A stretch of DNA of 13,276 nt, taken from contig JAFAQJ010000088.1 in the NCBI GenBank assembly GCA_019246455.1, forward strand, positions 1 to 13,276, written 5' to 3'. Shown piece by piece: positions 1-6,673 of the stretch. Origin of the DNA: Pseudolabrys sp. (GTDB lineage: Bacteria; Pseudomonadota; Alphaproteobacteria; Rhizobiales; Xanthobacteraceae). Under the pieces are notes generated by a model, which made no database searches, was not told where the DNA came from, and saw only the letters and a list, made by a program, of their open reading frames with translations. Position 1 is the first letter of the stretch. Every line of letters begins with the position of its first letter. Position numbers and translations under genes: made by a program.

Positions 1-1218
1 CTTGAAAATCGTGGCGAAACTGACCTCCTTCACCACGCTTTTGATGACGAAGACGTTCATGCCGACCGGCGGATGGATCAACCCGAGTTCAACCGTCATG
101 ACGATGATGACGCCGAACCAGATCGGATCAAAGCCGAGATGCGTGACCACTGGAAAGATGATCGGCACCGTGAGGATGATCATCGCCAACGCATCCATCA
201 GGCAGCCGAGAACCAGATACCTCACCATGATGAGCGCGAGCACGCCGTAGCTGCCGAGCCCGAGTCCGGTGAGGAATTCGGTGACCTTCTGCGGCGTCTG
301 GGTGATGGTGAGGAAGTAGCCGAACAGCAGCGCGCCGATCAGCACCGTAAATACCGCGGCGGCAGTTCGCGTCGCCTGCAGCAGCGACGTCAGGATTTTG
401 TCCTTGTTGAGCCGCCCGGTAAGAAGGCCGATCAGGAACGCCCCGGTCGCGCCGACGCCGCCGGCTTCGGTCGGGGTGAAGCGCGGCAGAAACGGCAAGC
501 CGTAAAGGCCGCCAATCACGAAGATAAAAAGCAAAAGCGGCGCCCAGATGTCCTTGAGGCGGCGGGTCGCATCACGCCATGAAACCGCTGTGCCGCGCGG
601 CAGAAAATCGGGGCGCACATAGCCGATCACGGCAATGGTCGTCAGATACATCATCATCGCCAGAATGCCGGGCACGATGCCGGCGATGAACAGTTTGCCG
701 ATGTCTTGCTCGGTGATGATGCCGTAGACCGCAAGCACGGTGGACGGCGGCAGCATCGCGCCGAGCGTGCCGCCCGCCGCGATCACGCCGGTCGCGAAGC
801 TCTGCGGATAACCGTAGCGTCGCATCTCGGGATAGGCGACCGCCGAGAACGTTGCGGCGGTGGCGACCGATGAGCCGCAGATCGCGGCAAAGCCGCCGCA
901 GGCGGCGACGGTGGCAAACCCGAGCCCGCCGCGCAGGTGACCGACGAAACCGTTTGCGGCCCTAAACAATTCACGGCTCATGCCGGAGTTCGACACAAAC
1001 GTGCCCATCAAGAGAAACATCGGGATCACGCCGAACGTGTAATCGGTCACGGTGCGCATCGACGTGGTGCCGATCAGTTTCAGCGCAGCGCCGCCGTTAA
1101 CGAGATAAGCGAAACCGGAAATGCCGACGAGGCCCATCGCCATGCCGACCGGCACGCGCAGCAACATCAGCGCAAACAGGGTGACGAAACCGAGGATTGC
1201 GACGGCGTCGGTGCTCAT
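1..1218 (-). CDS. dctM: TRAP transporter large permease, DctM family (partial, C-terminus off the window)
   Basis: This is the large membrane subunit of a tripartite ATP-independent periplasmic transporter; the family carries the sodium- or proton-driven translocation path. An open frame of 406 codons runs from the ATG whose first base is at 1218 to the window edge without a stop. DctM proteins are usually about 425-440 residues, so roughly the last 20-35 are missing. The N-terminus has the family signature RVPVGMAMG (residues 21-29), followed by many hydrophobic segments, the conserved LGAMLPPST stretch (encoded near 730-760) and, near the visible end, HPPVGMNVFV. The start lies four bases after the dctQ stop, so the two are very likely translationally coupled; only a weak GAG precedes the ATG. 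The substrate cannot be read from this subunit. Family assignment is secure. Confidence 0.95.
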   Translation of the reverse strand, partial: MSTDAVAILGFVTLFALMLLRVPVGMAMGLVGISGFAYLVNGGAALKLIGTTSMRTVTDYTFGVIPMFLLMGTFVSNSGMSRELFRAANGFVGHLRGGLGFATVAACGGFAAICGSSVATAATFSAVAYPEMRRYGYPQSFATGVIAAGGTLGAMLPPSTVLAVYGIITEQDIGKLFIAGIVPGILAMMMYLTTIAVIGYVRPDFLPRGTAVSWRDATRRLKDIWAPLLLFIFVIGGLYGLPFLPRFTPTEAGGVGATGAFLIGLLTGRLNKDKILTSLLQATRTAAAVFTVLIGALLFGYFLTITQTPQKVTEFLTGLGLGSYGVLALIMVRYLVLGCLMDALAMIILTVPIIFPVVTHLGFDPIWFGVIIVMTVELGLIHPPVGMNVFVIKSVVKEVSFATIFK

Positions 1219-1222
1219 CGCG

Positions 1223-1732
1223 TCACTCGACCGGTTTGATGGTGGGCTCGCGCATCGTCTCCGGCTGCACGATCAACCGGTAGGTGCGGATGGCGATCAG
1301 AAGAACGGCGGAGACGTCGCCGGCCCAGGCGATGGCGAAGAACGGCCAGGTCGGCAACCGCAGATCGAAGGTGAGGACGTTGTCGTAGTAAGTCTGCCGG
1401 ACCTTGTCGAACAAGGTGTAGGTCTGCACCGTCACGACGAATAGGAGAACCAGCGTCGCGAACACGTCGATCGCGCGCTGCCATTTCGGACCGACATTGG
1501 CCCAGATTAGGTCGACGGTGATGTGCGTGCCGCGATACGAGGTGGCCGCGATGCCCCAGAAGATCAGGATGCCGAGCAGCAAGCGGCCAAAGTCGAACGC
1601 ATCGGGAATCGAATAGTTCAGCGCATTGCGCAGCACGACGGCGATGAAGATATTGGCTGCCACAATGCCGATGAAGCCGGCCGCGATCCACTCGATCGTG
1701 TCGATGAAACGATCCATGTAGAAACGTTTCAT
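1223..1732 (-). CDS. dctQ: TRAP transporter small permease, DctQ family
   Basis: This 169-residue protein is the small membrane subunit that pairs with DctM. Four hydrophobic segments are visible at about residues 12-34, 48-66, 86-104 and 128-150, the usual DctQ topology. Typical family features include the RNALNYSIPDAFDFGRLL region after the first helix, the SYRGTHITVDL stretch after the second, and a cytoplasm-facing basic C-terminus. It is the middle gene of dctP-dctQ-dctM, 71 bases downstream of dctP and four bases before dctM. The start MKRFYMDRF was taken because no plausible earlier start gives a hydrophobic N-terminus; an overlapping frame from 1748 encodes arginine-rich nonsense. The hairpin upstream probably lowers its expression relative to dctP. 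Confidence 0.93.
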   Translation of the reverse strand: MKRFYMDRFIDTIEWIAAGFIGIVAANIFIAVVLRNALNYSIPDAFDFGRLLLGILIFWGIAATSYRGTHITVDLIWANVGPKWQRAIDVFATLVLLFVVTVQTYTLFDKVRQTYYDNVLTFDLRLPTWPFFAIAWAGDVSAVLLIAIRTYRLIVQPETMREPTIKPVE

Positions 1733-1754
1733 TGGTGTCCGACCCCAAGTAGAA

Positions 1755-1782
1755 ACGGCGGCAGAGCGCGATCTGCCGCCGT
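1755..1782 (-). terminator. Inter-cistronic hairpin between dctP and dctQ (partial terminator or mRNA stabiliser)
   Basis: A perfect 11-base-pair inverted repeat, ACGGCGGCAGA and its complement, encloses a six-base loop. In the direction of transcription the stem is followed by a short T-rich run (TTTCT) 22 bases before the dctQ start. It lies between the dctP stop and the dctQ start inside an apparent single operon. The usual reading is partial termination or 3'-end protection, which makes more binding protein than permease. The structure is seen; the role is inferred. Confidence 0.6.
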
Positions 1783-1803
1783 ATTTGTCGTCCTACCCGG
1801 CGC

Positions 1804-2832
1804 TCACTTCGCCAGGCCGTTGTACTTGGCGAGGTCTGCGCGCAGCTCTTTCATGGCGGTGTCGGGATCGACGCCGACCTTTTTGACACCGTCAGCCCAG
1901 CTCTTCATCAGCGGGTCGGCAGCTTTGCGCCAGGCCGCCGTTTGGTCATCGGTCAGCTTGTAAACCTCCTGGCCCGGCTGCGCCTTGACCTTGTCGAGGC
2001 CGGCGTCCTCAAACTGACCCCACGGTCCGCCAACCCGGCCGGCCGCTTCCGTGTTGCAGTTGTCGTCGATCGCCTTTTTCTGTTTCGGTGACATCTCGTC
2101 ATACTTCGCCTTGTTGAACACGAAGGCGAAGGTCGTGACGTAGATCGGCGCGTCGATGTGGTACTTTGTCACTTTGTCGATGCCGAACAGCACGAGGGAG
2201 CCCCACGGGAAGAACACCCCGTCGGCGACGTGGCGTTCGATGACGTCGCGCACTTCGGGCGCCGCCGCCTGAACGTTGGTGCCGCCGAGCTGCGTCACGA
2301 GGGTGGCTAGTGTCGCATCTGCCGGACGAATTTTCATGCCGCTAATGTCGCTCGGCAGCACGACCTTCTTGCCCGATGTGTGCAGGCCGCTCGCCGCGTG
2401 AATGAAGGCAAGACAGAACTTGACGTCCTTCATCTCCTTGTCGGCGTATTTGCGATACCAGGCGTCGAGCCCCATCGAGCCGCCTTTGGTGTCCGACATC
2501 AAAAACGGCAATTCGCCGGCCGCGATCACCGGGAAACGGCCCGGTTGATAACCGGGATTGACGTAAGTGAGATCGGCAATGCCATCGCGCGCCATGTCGT
2601 AATGGTCGAACGCCTTGCCGAGCTGCTGGGCGGGAAACACCTTGTAGTGCAGCGTGCCGCCCGATGCTTTCTCGACCGCGGCGCCCCAATCCTCGAGCGC
2701 CTTCTGCAGCGGGTGCGACGCCGGCACCCAATGCGAAAGCTTGAGCTCGAATGTTTTCTCCTGCGCCGACGCGACGCCGGCGCCGAAAGTAGCGGCGAGC
2801 GCGCATGCCAATGCTGTGAAGCGGAATTTCAT
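1804..2832 (-). CDS. dctP: TRAP transporter substrate-binding protein, DctP family
   Basis: This 342-residue periplasmic binding protein captures the ligand and delivers it to DctQM. Residues 1-23 form a signal peptide (MKFRF, hydrophobic core, ASA before Q24). The mature part begins with ELKLSHWVPASHPLQ, typical of the family. Arg169 in the GMKIRPADA segment matches the conserved arginine that pairs with the ligand carboxylate in DctP proteins, so an organic acid ligand is likely. The chosen start has a strong Shine-Dalgarno (AGGGAGGA) four bases upstream; an ATG 16 codons earlier would put a charged tail before the signal peptide. In Rhodopseudomonas palustris the TRAP system TarPQM takes up cinnamate-type acids. 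The aromatic genes nearby make a similar ligand plausible here, but the sequence alone does not show it. Confidence 0.94.
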   Translation of the reverse strand: MKFRFTALACALAATFGAGVASAQEKTFELKLSHWVPASHPLQKALEDWGAAVEKASGGTLHYKVFPAQQLGKAFDHYDMARDGIADLTYVNPGYQPGRFPVIAAGELPFLMSDTKGGSMGLDAWYRKYADKEMKDVKFCLAFIHAASGLHTSGKKVVLPSDISGMKIRPADATLATLVTQLGGTNVQAAAPEVRDVIERHVADGVFFPWGSLVLFGIDKVTKYHIDAPIYVTTFAFVFNKAKYDEMSPKQKKAIDDNCNTEAAGRVGGPWGQFEDAGLDKVKAQPGQEVYKLTDDQTAAWRKAADPLMKSWADGVKKVGVDPDTAMKELRADLAKYNGLAK

Positions 2833-2836
2833 CCAG

Positions 2837-2844
2837 TCCTCCCT
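2837..2844 (-). promoter_or_regulatory. Ribosome binding site of dctP
   Basis: The motif AGGGAGGA on the minus strand lies four bases before the ATG at 2832. It decides that start over the upstream in-frame ATG at 2880, which has no comparable site and would spoil the signal peptide. Confidence 0.8.
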
Positions 2845-2911
2845 GTTGCCCGGCGGCATTCGCGGCCGCTTGTTGTTCAAGATTGCCGATATTCAGCCGC
2901 AACCTTCGTGC

Positions 2912-2940
2912 ATTGTAAAGTGGACCGTTTGACATCAAAC
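2912..2940 (-). promoter_or_regulatory. Candidate sigma-70 promoter of dctPQM
   Basis: On the minus strand a TACAAT (five of six to the -10 consensus) occupies 2912-2917. TTGATG lies 15 bases upstream of it, or TTTGAT 16 bases upstream, as a possible -35. The spacing is short and the -35 imperfect, so this is a tentative call. The -35 part falls inside the palindrome at 2927-2940, which would let a bound repressor block it. Confidence 0.3.
2927..2940. promoter_or_regulatory. Palindrome in the dctP/marR intergenic region, candidate MarR operator
   Basis: GTTTGA-CA-TCAAAC is a perfect six-base inverted repeat with a two-base centre. It lies in the 138-base region between the divergent dctP and marR starts and contains the sequence TTGACA. 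MarR-family dimers bind short palindromes of this size, usually in their own promoter region. The palindrome is seen; binding by the adjacent MarR protein is inference. Confidence 0.5.
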
Positions 2941-2970
2941 TATATGCGGGTCGGGACGAGAATCGGGGCG

Positions 2971-3462
2971 ATGACGAAAAGGAAGGTGGCGGCTGGCAGC
3001 CGCCGCAAACGCCACGACAACGGCAGCGCAGTGGTCAAATTCGGTCCGCTGGCCGACTGGGTCGGTTTCAATTTGCGTGTGGCGCAGGAGGCGGCGTTCC
3101 AGGCGTTCTCGAAACTGTCGCGCGAGATCGGCGAGCATCCGGGCCGCTTTGCTATCCTGACGTTGATTGCCGAAAACCCTGGGATCAGCCAAACCACGCT
3201 CAGCAATGCCGCCGGCCGCGACAAGTCGAGTATGACGCCGGTGCTGGAAGATCTGGTGCGGCGCGGCCTGGTGCAGCGCCGAAAGACCGACAGCGACCGG
3301 CGTACCTATCGGTTATCGCTGGCACCTGCCGGGACGCGCACGCTGGCCAAGCTTAATGTCTGCGCGCGGACCCACGAAGATAATCTCGATCGTGCCGTCG
3401 GCCCGCGCGACCGCGCGCGATTTTTGCGCACGCTCAGGCGGATCGCCGCAGCGCTCAACTGA
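2971..3462 (+). CDS. MarR-family transcriptional regulator
   Basis: This 163-residue protein has a MarR winged helix-turn-helix. The helical dimer region is at about residues 25-60, the recognition segment ISQTTLSNAAGRDKSSMTP spans residues 72-90, and the wing carries the diagnostic DSDRRTYRLSLAPAG (107-121). The N-terminal 18 residues are basic and probably disordered. The start is uncertain: ATG at 2971 has a G-rich run just upstream, while ATG at 2944 has no ribosome site and directly abuts the palindrome, so 2971 is preferred. The frame is open back to 2380, but that part is antisense to dctP. It is divergent from dctPQM and probably represses it and itself, responding to the imported compound or its CoA ester, as CouR or FerC-type MarR proteins do for hydroxycinnamoyl-CoAs. 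The effector is inference. Confidence 0.88.
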   Translation: MTKRKVAAGSRRKRHDNGSAVVKFGPLADWVGFNLRVAQEAAFQAFSKLSREIGEHPGRFAILTLIAENPGISQTTLSNAAGRDKSSMTPVLEDLVRRGLVQRRKTDSDRRTYRLSLAPAGTRTLAKLNVCARTHEDNLDRAVGPRDRARFLRTLRRIAAALN

Positions 3463-3862
3463 ACTTTGCCTTTACTGCGTCGGGGATCGGCTGTGCGCGA
3501 AGTTGCCCCGCATCGCGTCCAACCCATACGCGCTTTTCTGTGCATTCGGCGCATAATTCGCCGGCGAGTGTCAGGCGATGATGCACCGTGAAGCTCGATG
3601 TGCCGAACTCGATCGTGGATTTAACCTCCACATCGTCGCCAAACCGGGTCGGCTTATGGAAGGTGGAACGGGTGTCAACCAGCGGGAAGCCGGCAAACTC
3701 GTAGGCGTCGAGGTATTTGAGTTTGGTCATGCCGAGCGCGGCCTCGAATAGCCCCGCGGTCGCGTTGTCGAAGATGCCGAAATAGCGCGGATAAAAGATA
3801 ATGCCCGCCGGATCGCAGTCGCCCCATTCGATCCGCACCTTGCGAATGTTGGTGAAAGCCAT
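3455..3862 (-). CDS. Hotdog-fold acyl-CoA thioesterase, 4-hydroxybenzoyl-CoA thioesterase-like
   Basis: This 135-residue protein should hydrolyse an acyl- or aroyl-CoA thioester. Residues 12-23 read EWGDCDPAGIIF, closely matching the active-site segment of Pseudomonas 4-hydroxybenzoyl-CoA thioesterase; Asp17 is at the same number as the catalytic Asp17 of that enzyme. The rest fits a single hotdog domain (FYPRYFGIFD, TRSTFHKPTRFGDDVEV, FTVHHRL). It begins two bases after the stop of the SDR gene, so they are one transcription unit. Its last eight bases overlap the end of marR on the other strand (convergent stops). YbgC-type short-chain thioesterases share the motif, so substrate assignment rests on context: the neighbours favour an aromatic CoA ester. 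No visible terminator separates it from marR. Confidence 0.87.
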   Translation of the reverse strand: MAFTNIRKVRIEWGDCDPAGIIFYPRYFGIFDNATAGLFEAALGMTKLKYLDAYEFAGFPLVDTRSTFHKPTRFGDDVEVKSTIEFGTSSFTVHHRLTLAGELCAECTEKRVWVGRDAGQLRAQPIPDAVKAKFS

Positions 3863-3864
3863 GA

Positions 3865-4626
3865 TTAGCGTGGCGCCATGCGGATCGCGCCATCGATACG
3901 GATCACTTCGCCGTTGAGATAGCCGTTCTCGACGATGTGCAGGGCGAGCCGCGCAAATTCATCGGGCTCGCCGAGCCGTTTGGGAAAAGGCACGGAGGCG
4001 CCGAGCGAATCCTGCGCTTCTTGCGGCAGCGCGCGCAGCATCGGCGTGCCGAAAATGCCAGGCGCAATCGCCATGACGCGAATGCCGAACTGCGCGAGTT
4101 CGCGCGCGGCCGGAAGAGTGAGCGCGGCGACGCCACCTTTCGACGATGAATAGGCCGCCTGTCCGATCTGCCCGTCATATGCGGCGACCGAAGCCGTCGA
4201 CACGATCACGCCGCGATCACCATCGGGCAAAGGCTGCACCGTTTGCATCGCGGCTGACGCAAGGCGCAGCATGTTGAACGTGCCGACTAGGTTGATACGG
4301 ATGACGCGTTCGTAGTCTTCGAGCGGCATGGGGCCTTCCTTGCCGACGATGCGCTTAGCCGGTCCGATGCCGGCGCAATTGATGAGAATGCGTGCTGCGC
4401 CGTGTGCTTGGCTGGCTTGCTTGATCGCGGCCATGGCGCTCGCGGCGTCGGCCACATCGCACTTGATCGCAATCCCGCCGAGCTGCCGCGCCACATCCGC
4501 AGCGGCCTGGTCGTTGAGATCGAGGATCGCTACCTTGGCGCCCGCCGCAGCGAGGGCTCGTGCCGTCGCCGCCCCCAATCCCGACGCGCCGCCGGTCACG
4601 AGCGCCGCGTGTCCCTTGATATTCAT
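3865..4626 (-). CDS. Short-chain dehydrogenase/reductase, 3-hydroxyacyl-CoA dehydrogenase type II-like
   Basis: This 253-residue protein is a classical SDR. The nucleotide-binding TGGASGLG is at residues 11-18, Asp36 at the end of the second strand favours NAD over NADP, NCAG is at 83-86, and the catalytic set is Asn112, Ser146, Tyr159 and Lys163. The segments TASVAAYDGQIGQAAYSSSKGG and the C-terminal NGEVIRIDGAIRM resemble type II 3-hydroxyacyl-CoA dehydrogenases (HSD17B10 group). It would oxidise a 3-hydroxyacyl-CoA to the 3-oxoacyl-CoA in the cytoplasm. AGAGG lies eight bases before the ATG. It is the first gene of a two-gene operon with the thioesterase and is divergent from pcaF. A role in beta-oxidation-like shortening of a phenylpropanoid side chain is inferred; other hydroxyacyl-CoA substrates remain possible. 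Confidence 0.88.
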   Translation of the reverse strand: MNIKGHAALVTGGASGLGAATARALAAAGAKVAILDLNDQAAADVARQLGGIAIKCDVADAASAMAAIKQASQAHGAARILINCAGIGPAKRIVGKEGPMPLEDYERVIRINLVGTFNMLRLASAAMQTVQPLPDGDRGVIVSTASVAAYDGQIGQAAYSSSKGGVAALTLPAARELAQFGIRVMAIAPGIFGTPMLRALPQEAQDSLGASVPFPKRLGEPDEFARLALHIVENGYLNGEVIRIDGAIRMAPR

Positions 4627-4654
4627 CGCCGCCTCTGTGTTCCACGATCTTATT

Positions 4655-4675
4655 GTTGGGACTCCAACTTGTCCC
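4655..4675. promoter_or_regulatory. Overlapping inverted repeats upstream of pcaF, candidate activator site
   Basis: Two inverted repeats overlap here: GTTGG-GACT-CCAAC (4655-4668) and GGGAC-N8-GTCCC (4658-4675). The first is centred about 60 bases upstream of the transcription start predicted from the promoter at 4687-4715, a usual position for LysR- or IclR-type activator binding. pca genes are commonly controlled by PcaQ (LysR) or PcaR (IclR), but neither gene is in the window and no known consensus was matched. The symmetry is seen; the role is inferred. Confidence 0.35.
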
Positions 4676-4686
4676 TATATCGCCAT

Positions 4687-4715
4687 TTGACCCTGTCTAT
4701 GGTGGGCCGTAAATA
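4687..4715 (+). promoter_or_regulatory. Candidate promoter of pcaFHG
   Basis: TTGACC (five of six to the -35 consensus) at 4687-4692 is followed 17 bases later by TAAATA at 4710-4715. This would start transcription near 4722, leaving a leader of about 15 bases before the ATG at 4737. It would also exclude the GTG at 4719 as the start codon. The -10 match is only three of six, which fits a promoter needing an activator. Confidence 0.4.
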
Positions 4716-4736
4716 CGGGTGAATCGGGATCCTCTC

Positions 4737-5945
4737 ATGGCGGGCGACGTGTTCCTTTGCGATGCGGTTCGGACACCGATCGGTCGATATGGCGGGTCGC
4801 TCGCCAAAGTGCGCACCGACGATCTTGCTGCGATCCCCATCAAGGCGCTGATCAAGCGCAATCCGAAAGTCGATTGGGACAAGCTGGAGGAAGTCTATTA
4901 CGGCTGCGCCAACCAGGCCGGCGAAGACAATCGCAACGTGGCGCGGATGGCGTTGCTGCTGGCGGGGCTGCCGGTCAGCGTACCCGGCATGACGCTCAAC
5001 CGTTTGTGTGCCTCAGGCCTCGAAGCGGTCGGCACCGCGGCGCGCGCGATCCGCGCCGGCGAGATGGAATTTGCTATTGCCGGCGGCGTCGAATCGATGA
5101 CGCGCGCGCCTTTTGTTCAGGGCAAGGCGACGGAAGCGTTCTCGCGCCAGGCTGAAATTTTCGACACCACGATCGGCTGGCGATTCATCAATCCTCTGAT
5201 GAAACAGCAATACGGTGTCGATTCGATGCCGGAGACCGGTGAAAATGTCGCCGAGGAGTTCCAGGTCACTCGCGCCGATCAGGATAAATTTGCGATCCGT
5301 TCGCAGCATCGCGCCGGCAAGGCGATTGCGTCGGGCTATTTCAAGGATGAGATCGTGCCGGTCGAAATTCCGGGCGGCAAGAGCGGGCCGACGATTGTCG
5401 ACAAGGATGAGCATCCGCGCCCCGATACGACGCTCGAAGGACTGGCCAAGCTCAAAACTCCGTTTCGTAACAACGGCACGGTCACAGCGGGCAATGCGTC
5501 CGGCGTCAACGACGGCGCCGCCGCGATGATCGTGGCCTCCGAGGCTGCGGTGAAAGCGCATGGTCTGACCCCACGAGCGCGTATCCTTGGCATGGCGTCG
5601 GCCGCCGTGCCGCCGCGTATCATGGGGATGGGCCCGGTACCGTCGACCCAGAAGCTGATGGCGCGTCTTGGGCATAAGATCGGCGACTACAACGTGATCG
5701 AATTGAACGAGGCATTCGCGTCGCAGTCGCTTGCAGTGTTGCGCCAGCTCGGGCTTCCGGACGATGCCGAGCAGGTCAATCCGCATGGCGGCGCGATCGC
5801 GCTTGGCCATCCGCTCGGCATGTCGGGGGCGCGGTTGGCAATGACGGCGGCGCACGGTCTTCAGGACAACAAAGGCAAGTTCGGACTAGCCACGATGTGC
5901 GTGGGCGTCGGGCAGGGGGTCTCGCTGGCGATCGAGCGAATCTGA
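4737..5945 (+). CDS. pcaF: Beta-ketoadipyl-CoA thiolase
   Basis: This 402-residue thiolase would cleave 3-oxoadipyl-CoA with CoA to succinyl-CoA and acetyl-CoA, the last step of the beta-ketoadipate pathway. The nucleophile Cys91 is in LNRLCASGLEA, His358 in ALGHPLGMSGAR, and the second cysteine, Cys388, in TMCVGVGQG. The N-terminus DVFLCDAVRTPIGRYGG and the length are typical of PcaF and PaaJ. The ATG at 4737 is preferred to GTG at 4719: it gives the family N-terminus, has CGGGAT upstream, and lies downstream of the predicted promoter. pcaH follows after 11 bases, so it heads a pcaF-pcaH-pcaG operon. General acetyl-CoA acetyltransferase function is the main alternative, but context supports PcaF. 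Confidence 0.93.
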   Translation: MAGDVFLCDAVRTPIGRYGGSLAKVRTDDLAAIPIKALIKRNPKVDWDKLEEVYYGCANQAGEDNRNVARMALLLAGLPVSVPGMTLNRLCASGLEAVGTAARAIRAGEMEFAIAGGVESMTRAPFVQGKATEAFSRQAEIFDTTIGWRFINPLMKQQYGVDSMPETGENVAEEFQVTRADQDKFAIRSQHRAGKAIASGYFKDEIVPVEIPGGKSGPTIVDKDEHPRPDTTLEGLAKLKTPFRNNGTVTAGNASGVNDGAAAMIVASEAAVKAHGLTPRARILGMASAAVPPRIMGMGPVPSTQKLMARLGHKIGDYNVIELNEAFASQSLAVLRQLGLPDDAEQVNPHGGAIALGHPLGMSGARLAMTAAHGLQDNKGKFGLATMCVGVGQGVSLAIERI

Positions 5946-5956
5946 GGGGGAATGGA

Positions 5957-6664
5957 ATGACGCTGGTCTTTCCGAAACAGAGTCTCGAAGCGTTTCCGAA
6001 GCATCTGACGCCGGCCTATCGTTCGACGGTCAAGCGTTCGCCGTCGAAGCCGCTGATCGTGATGCCGCATACTTTGTCCGAACTTACCGGGCCGGTTTAT
6101 GGCCACGACGCCATCCAAGAGCACGACAACGACCTGACGCGCCAGGGCAAGGCCGAACCGCTGGGCGAGCGCGTCATTGTGCATGGCCATGTGCTCGATG
6201 AGGACAAGCGTCCTGTTCCGGAAGCGCTCGTCGAAATCTGGCAGGCCAATGCCTGCGGCCGCTACGTGCATCTCGTCGACCAGCATCCGGCGCCGCTCGA
6301 TCCGAACTTCACCGGTGCCGGACGGACGGTTACCGACAAAAAGGGCTACTACAAATTCATCACGGTGAAACCCGGCGCCTATCCGTGGGGCAATCATCAC
6401 AACGCATGGCGGCCGAACCACATCCATTTCTCGGTGTTCGGTCATTCATTCCTGTCACGCCTCGTGACGCAGATGTATTTCCCTGGCGACTATCTGTTTC
6501 CTTTCGATCCGATCTTCAATTCGGTGGCAGAAGAGAAGGCGCGGGCGCGGATGATCTCGACGTTCGATTTGGAAAACACGGTGCCGGAATGGGCGTTGTG
6601 CTTTCGTTTCGACATCGTGCTGCGGGGCCGCGAAGCGACACCGCTCGACAAAGACGAACACTAA
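5957..6664 (+). CDS. pcaH: Protocatechuate 3,4-dioxygenase beta subunit
   Basis: This 235-residue iron-bearing subunit, with PcaG, performs intradiol cleavage of protocatechuate to 3-carboxy-cis,cis-muconate. The four ferric ligands are in place: Tyr103 (CGRYVH), Tyr142 (GAYPW), His155 and His157 (RPNHIHF). The N-terminal extension and the segment LVEIWQANACGRY match the beta rather than alpha subunit, and the length is close to the roughly 238 residues of Pseudomonas PcaH. GAGGGGG lies six bases before the ATG, directly after the pcaF stop. The pcaG start follows nine bases after its own stop. Assignment is very secure; the true physiological substrate could include substituted protocatechuates. 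Confidence 0.97.
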   Translation: MTLVFPKQSLEAFPKHLTPAYRSTVKRSPSKPLIVMPHTLSELTGPVYGHDAIQEHDNDLTRQGKAEPLGERVIVHGHVLDEDKRPVPEALVEIWQANACGRYVHLVDQHPAPLDPNFTGAGRTVTDKKGYYKFITVKPGAYPWGNHHNAWRPNHIHFSVFGHSFLSRLVTQMYFPGDYLFPFDPIFNSVAEEKARARMISTFDLENTVPEWALCFRFDIVLRGREATPLDKDEH

Positions 6665-6673
6665 GGGACGCAG

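Noticed and set aside
1..582. Plus-strand frames at the window start
   Set aside because: They are antisense to the dctM frame, which shows clear family motifs; their translations are charged and low in complexity.
2380..2970. Upstream extension of the marR frame over dctP
   Set aside because: The extension is antisense to dctP and is not MarR-like; the MarR domain fits entirely after 2971.
4719..4736. GTG start for pcaF six codons upstream
   Set aside because: No ribosome site, overlaps the predicted -10 to start-site area, and adds residues that PcaF proteins do not have.
5013..5855. Long minus-strand frame of 280 codons opposite pcaF
   Set aside because: Arginine- and histidine-rich translation with no recognisable domain, lying antisense to a well-supported thiolase; typical of GC-rich shadow frames.
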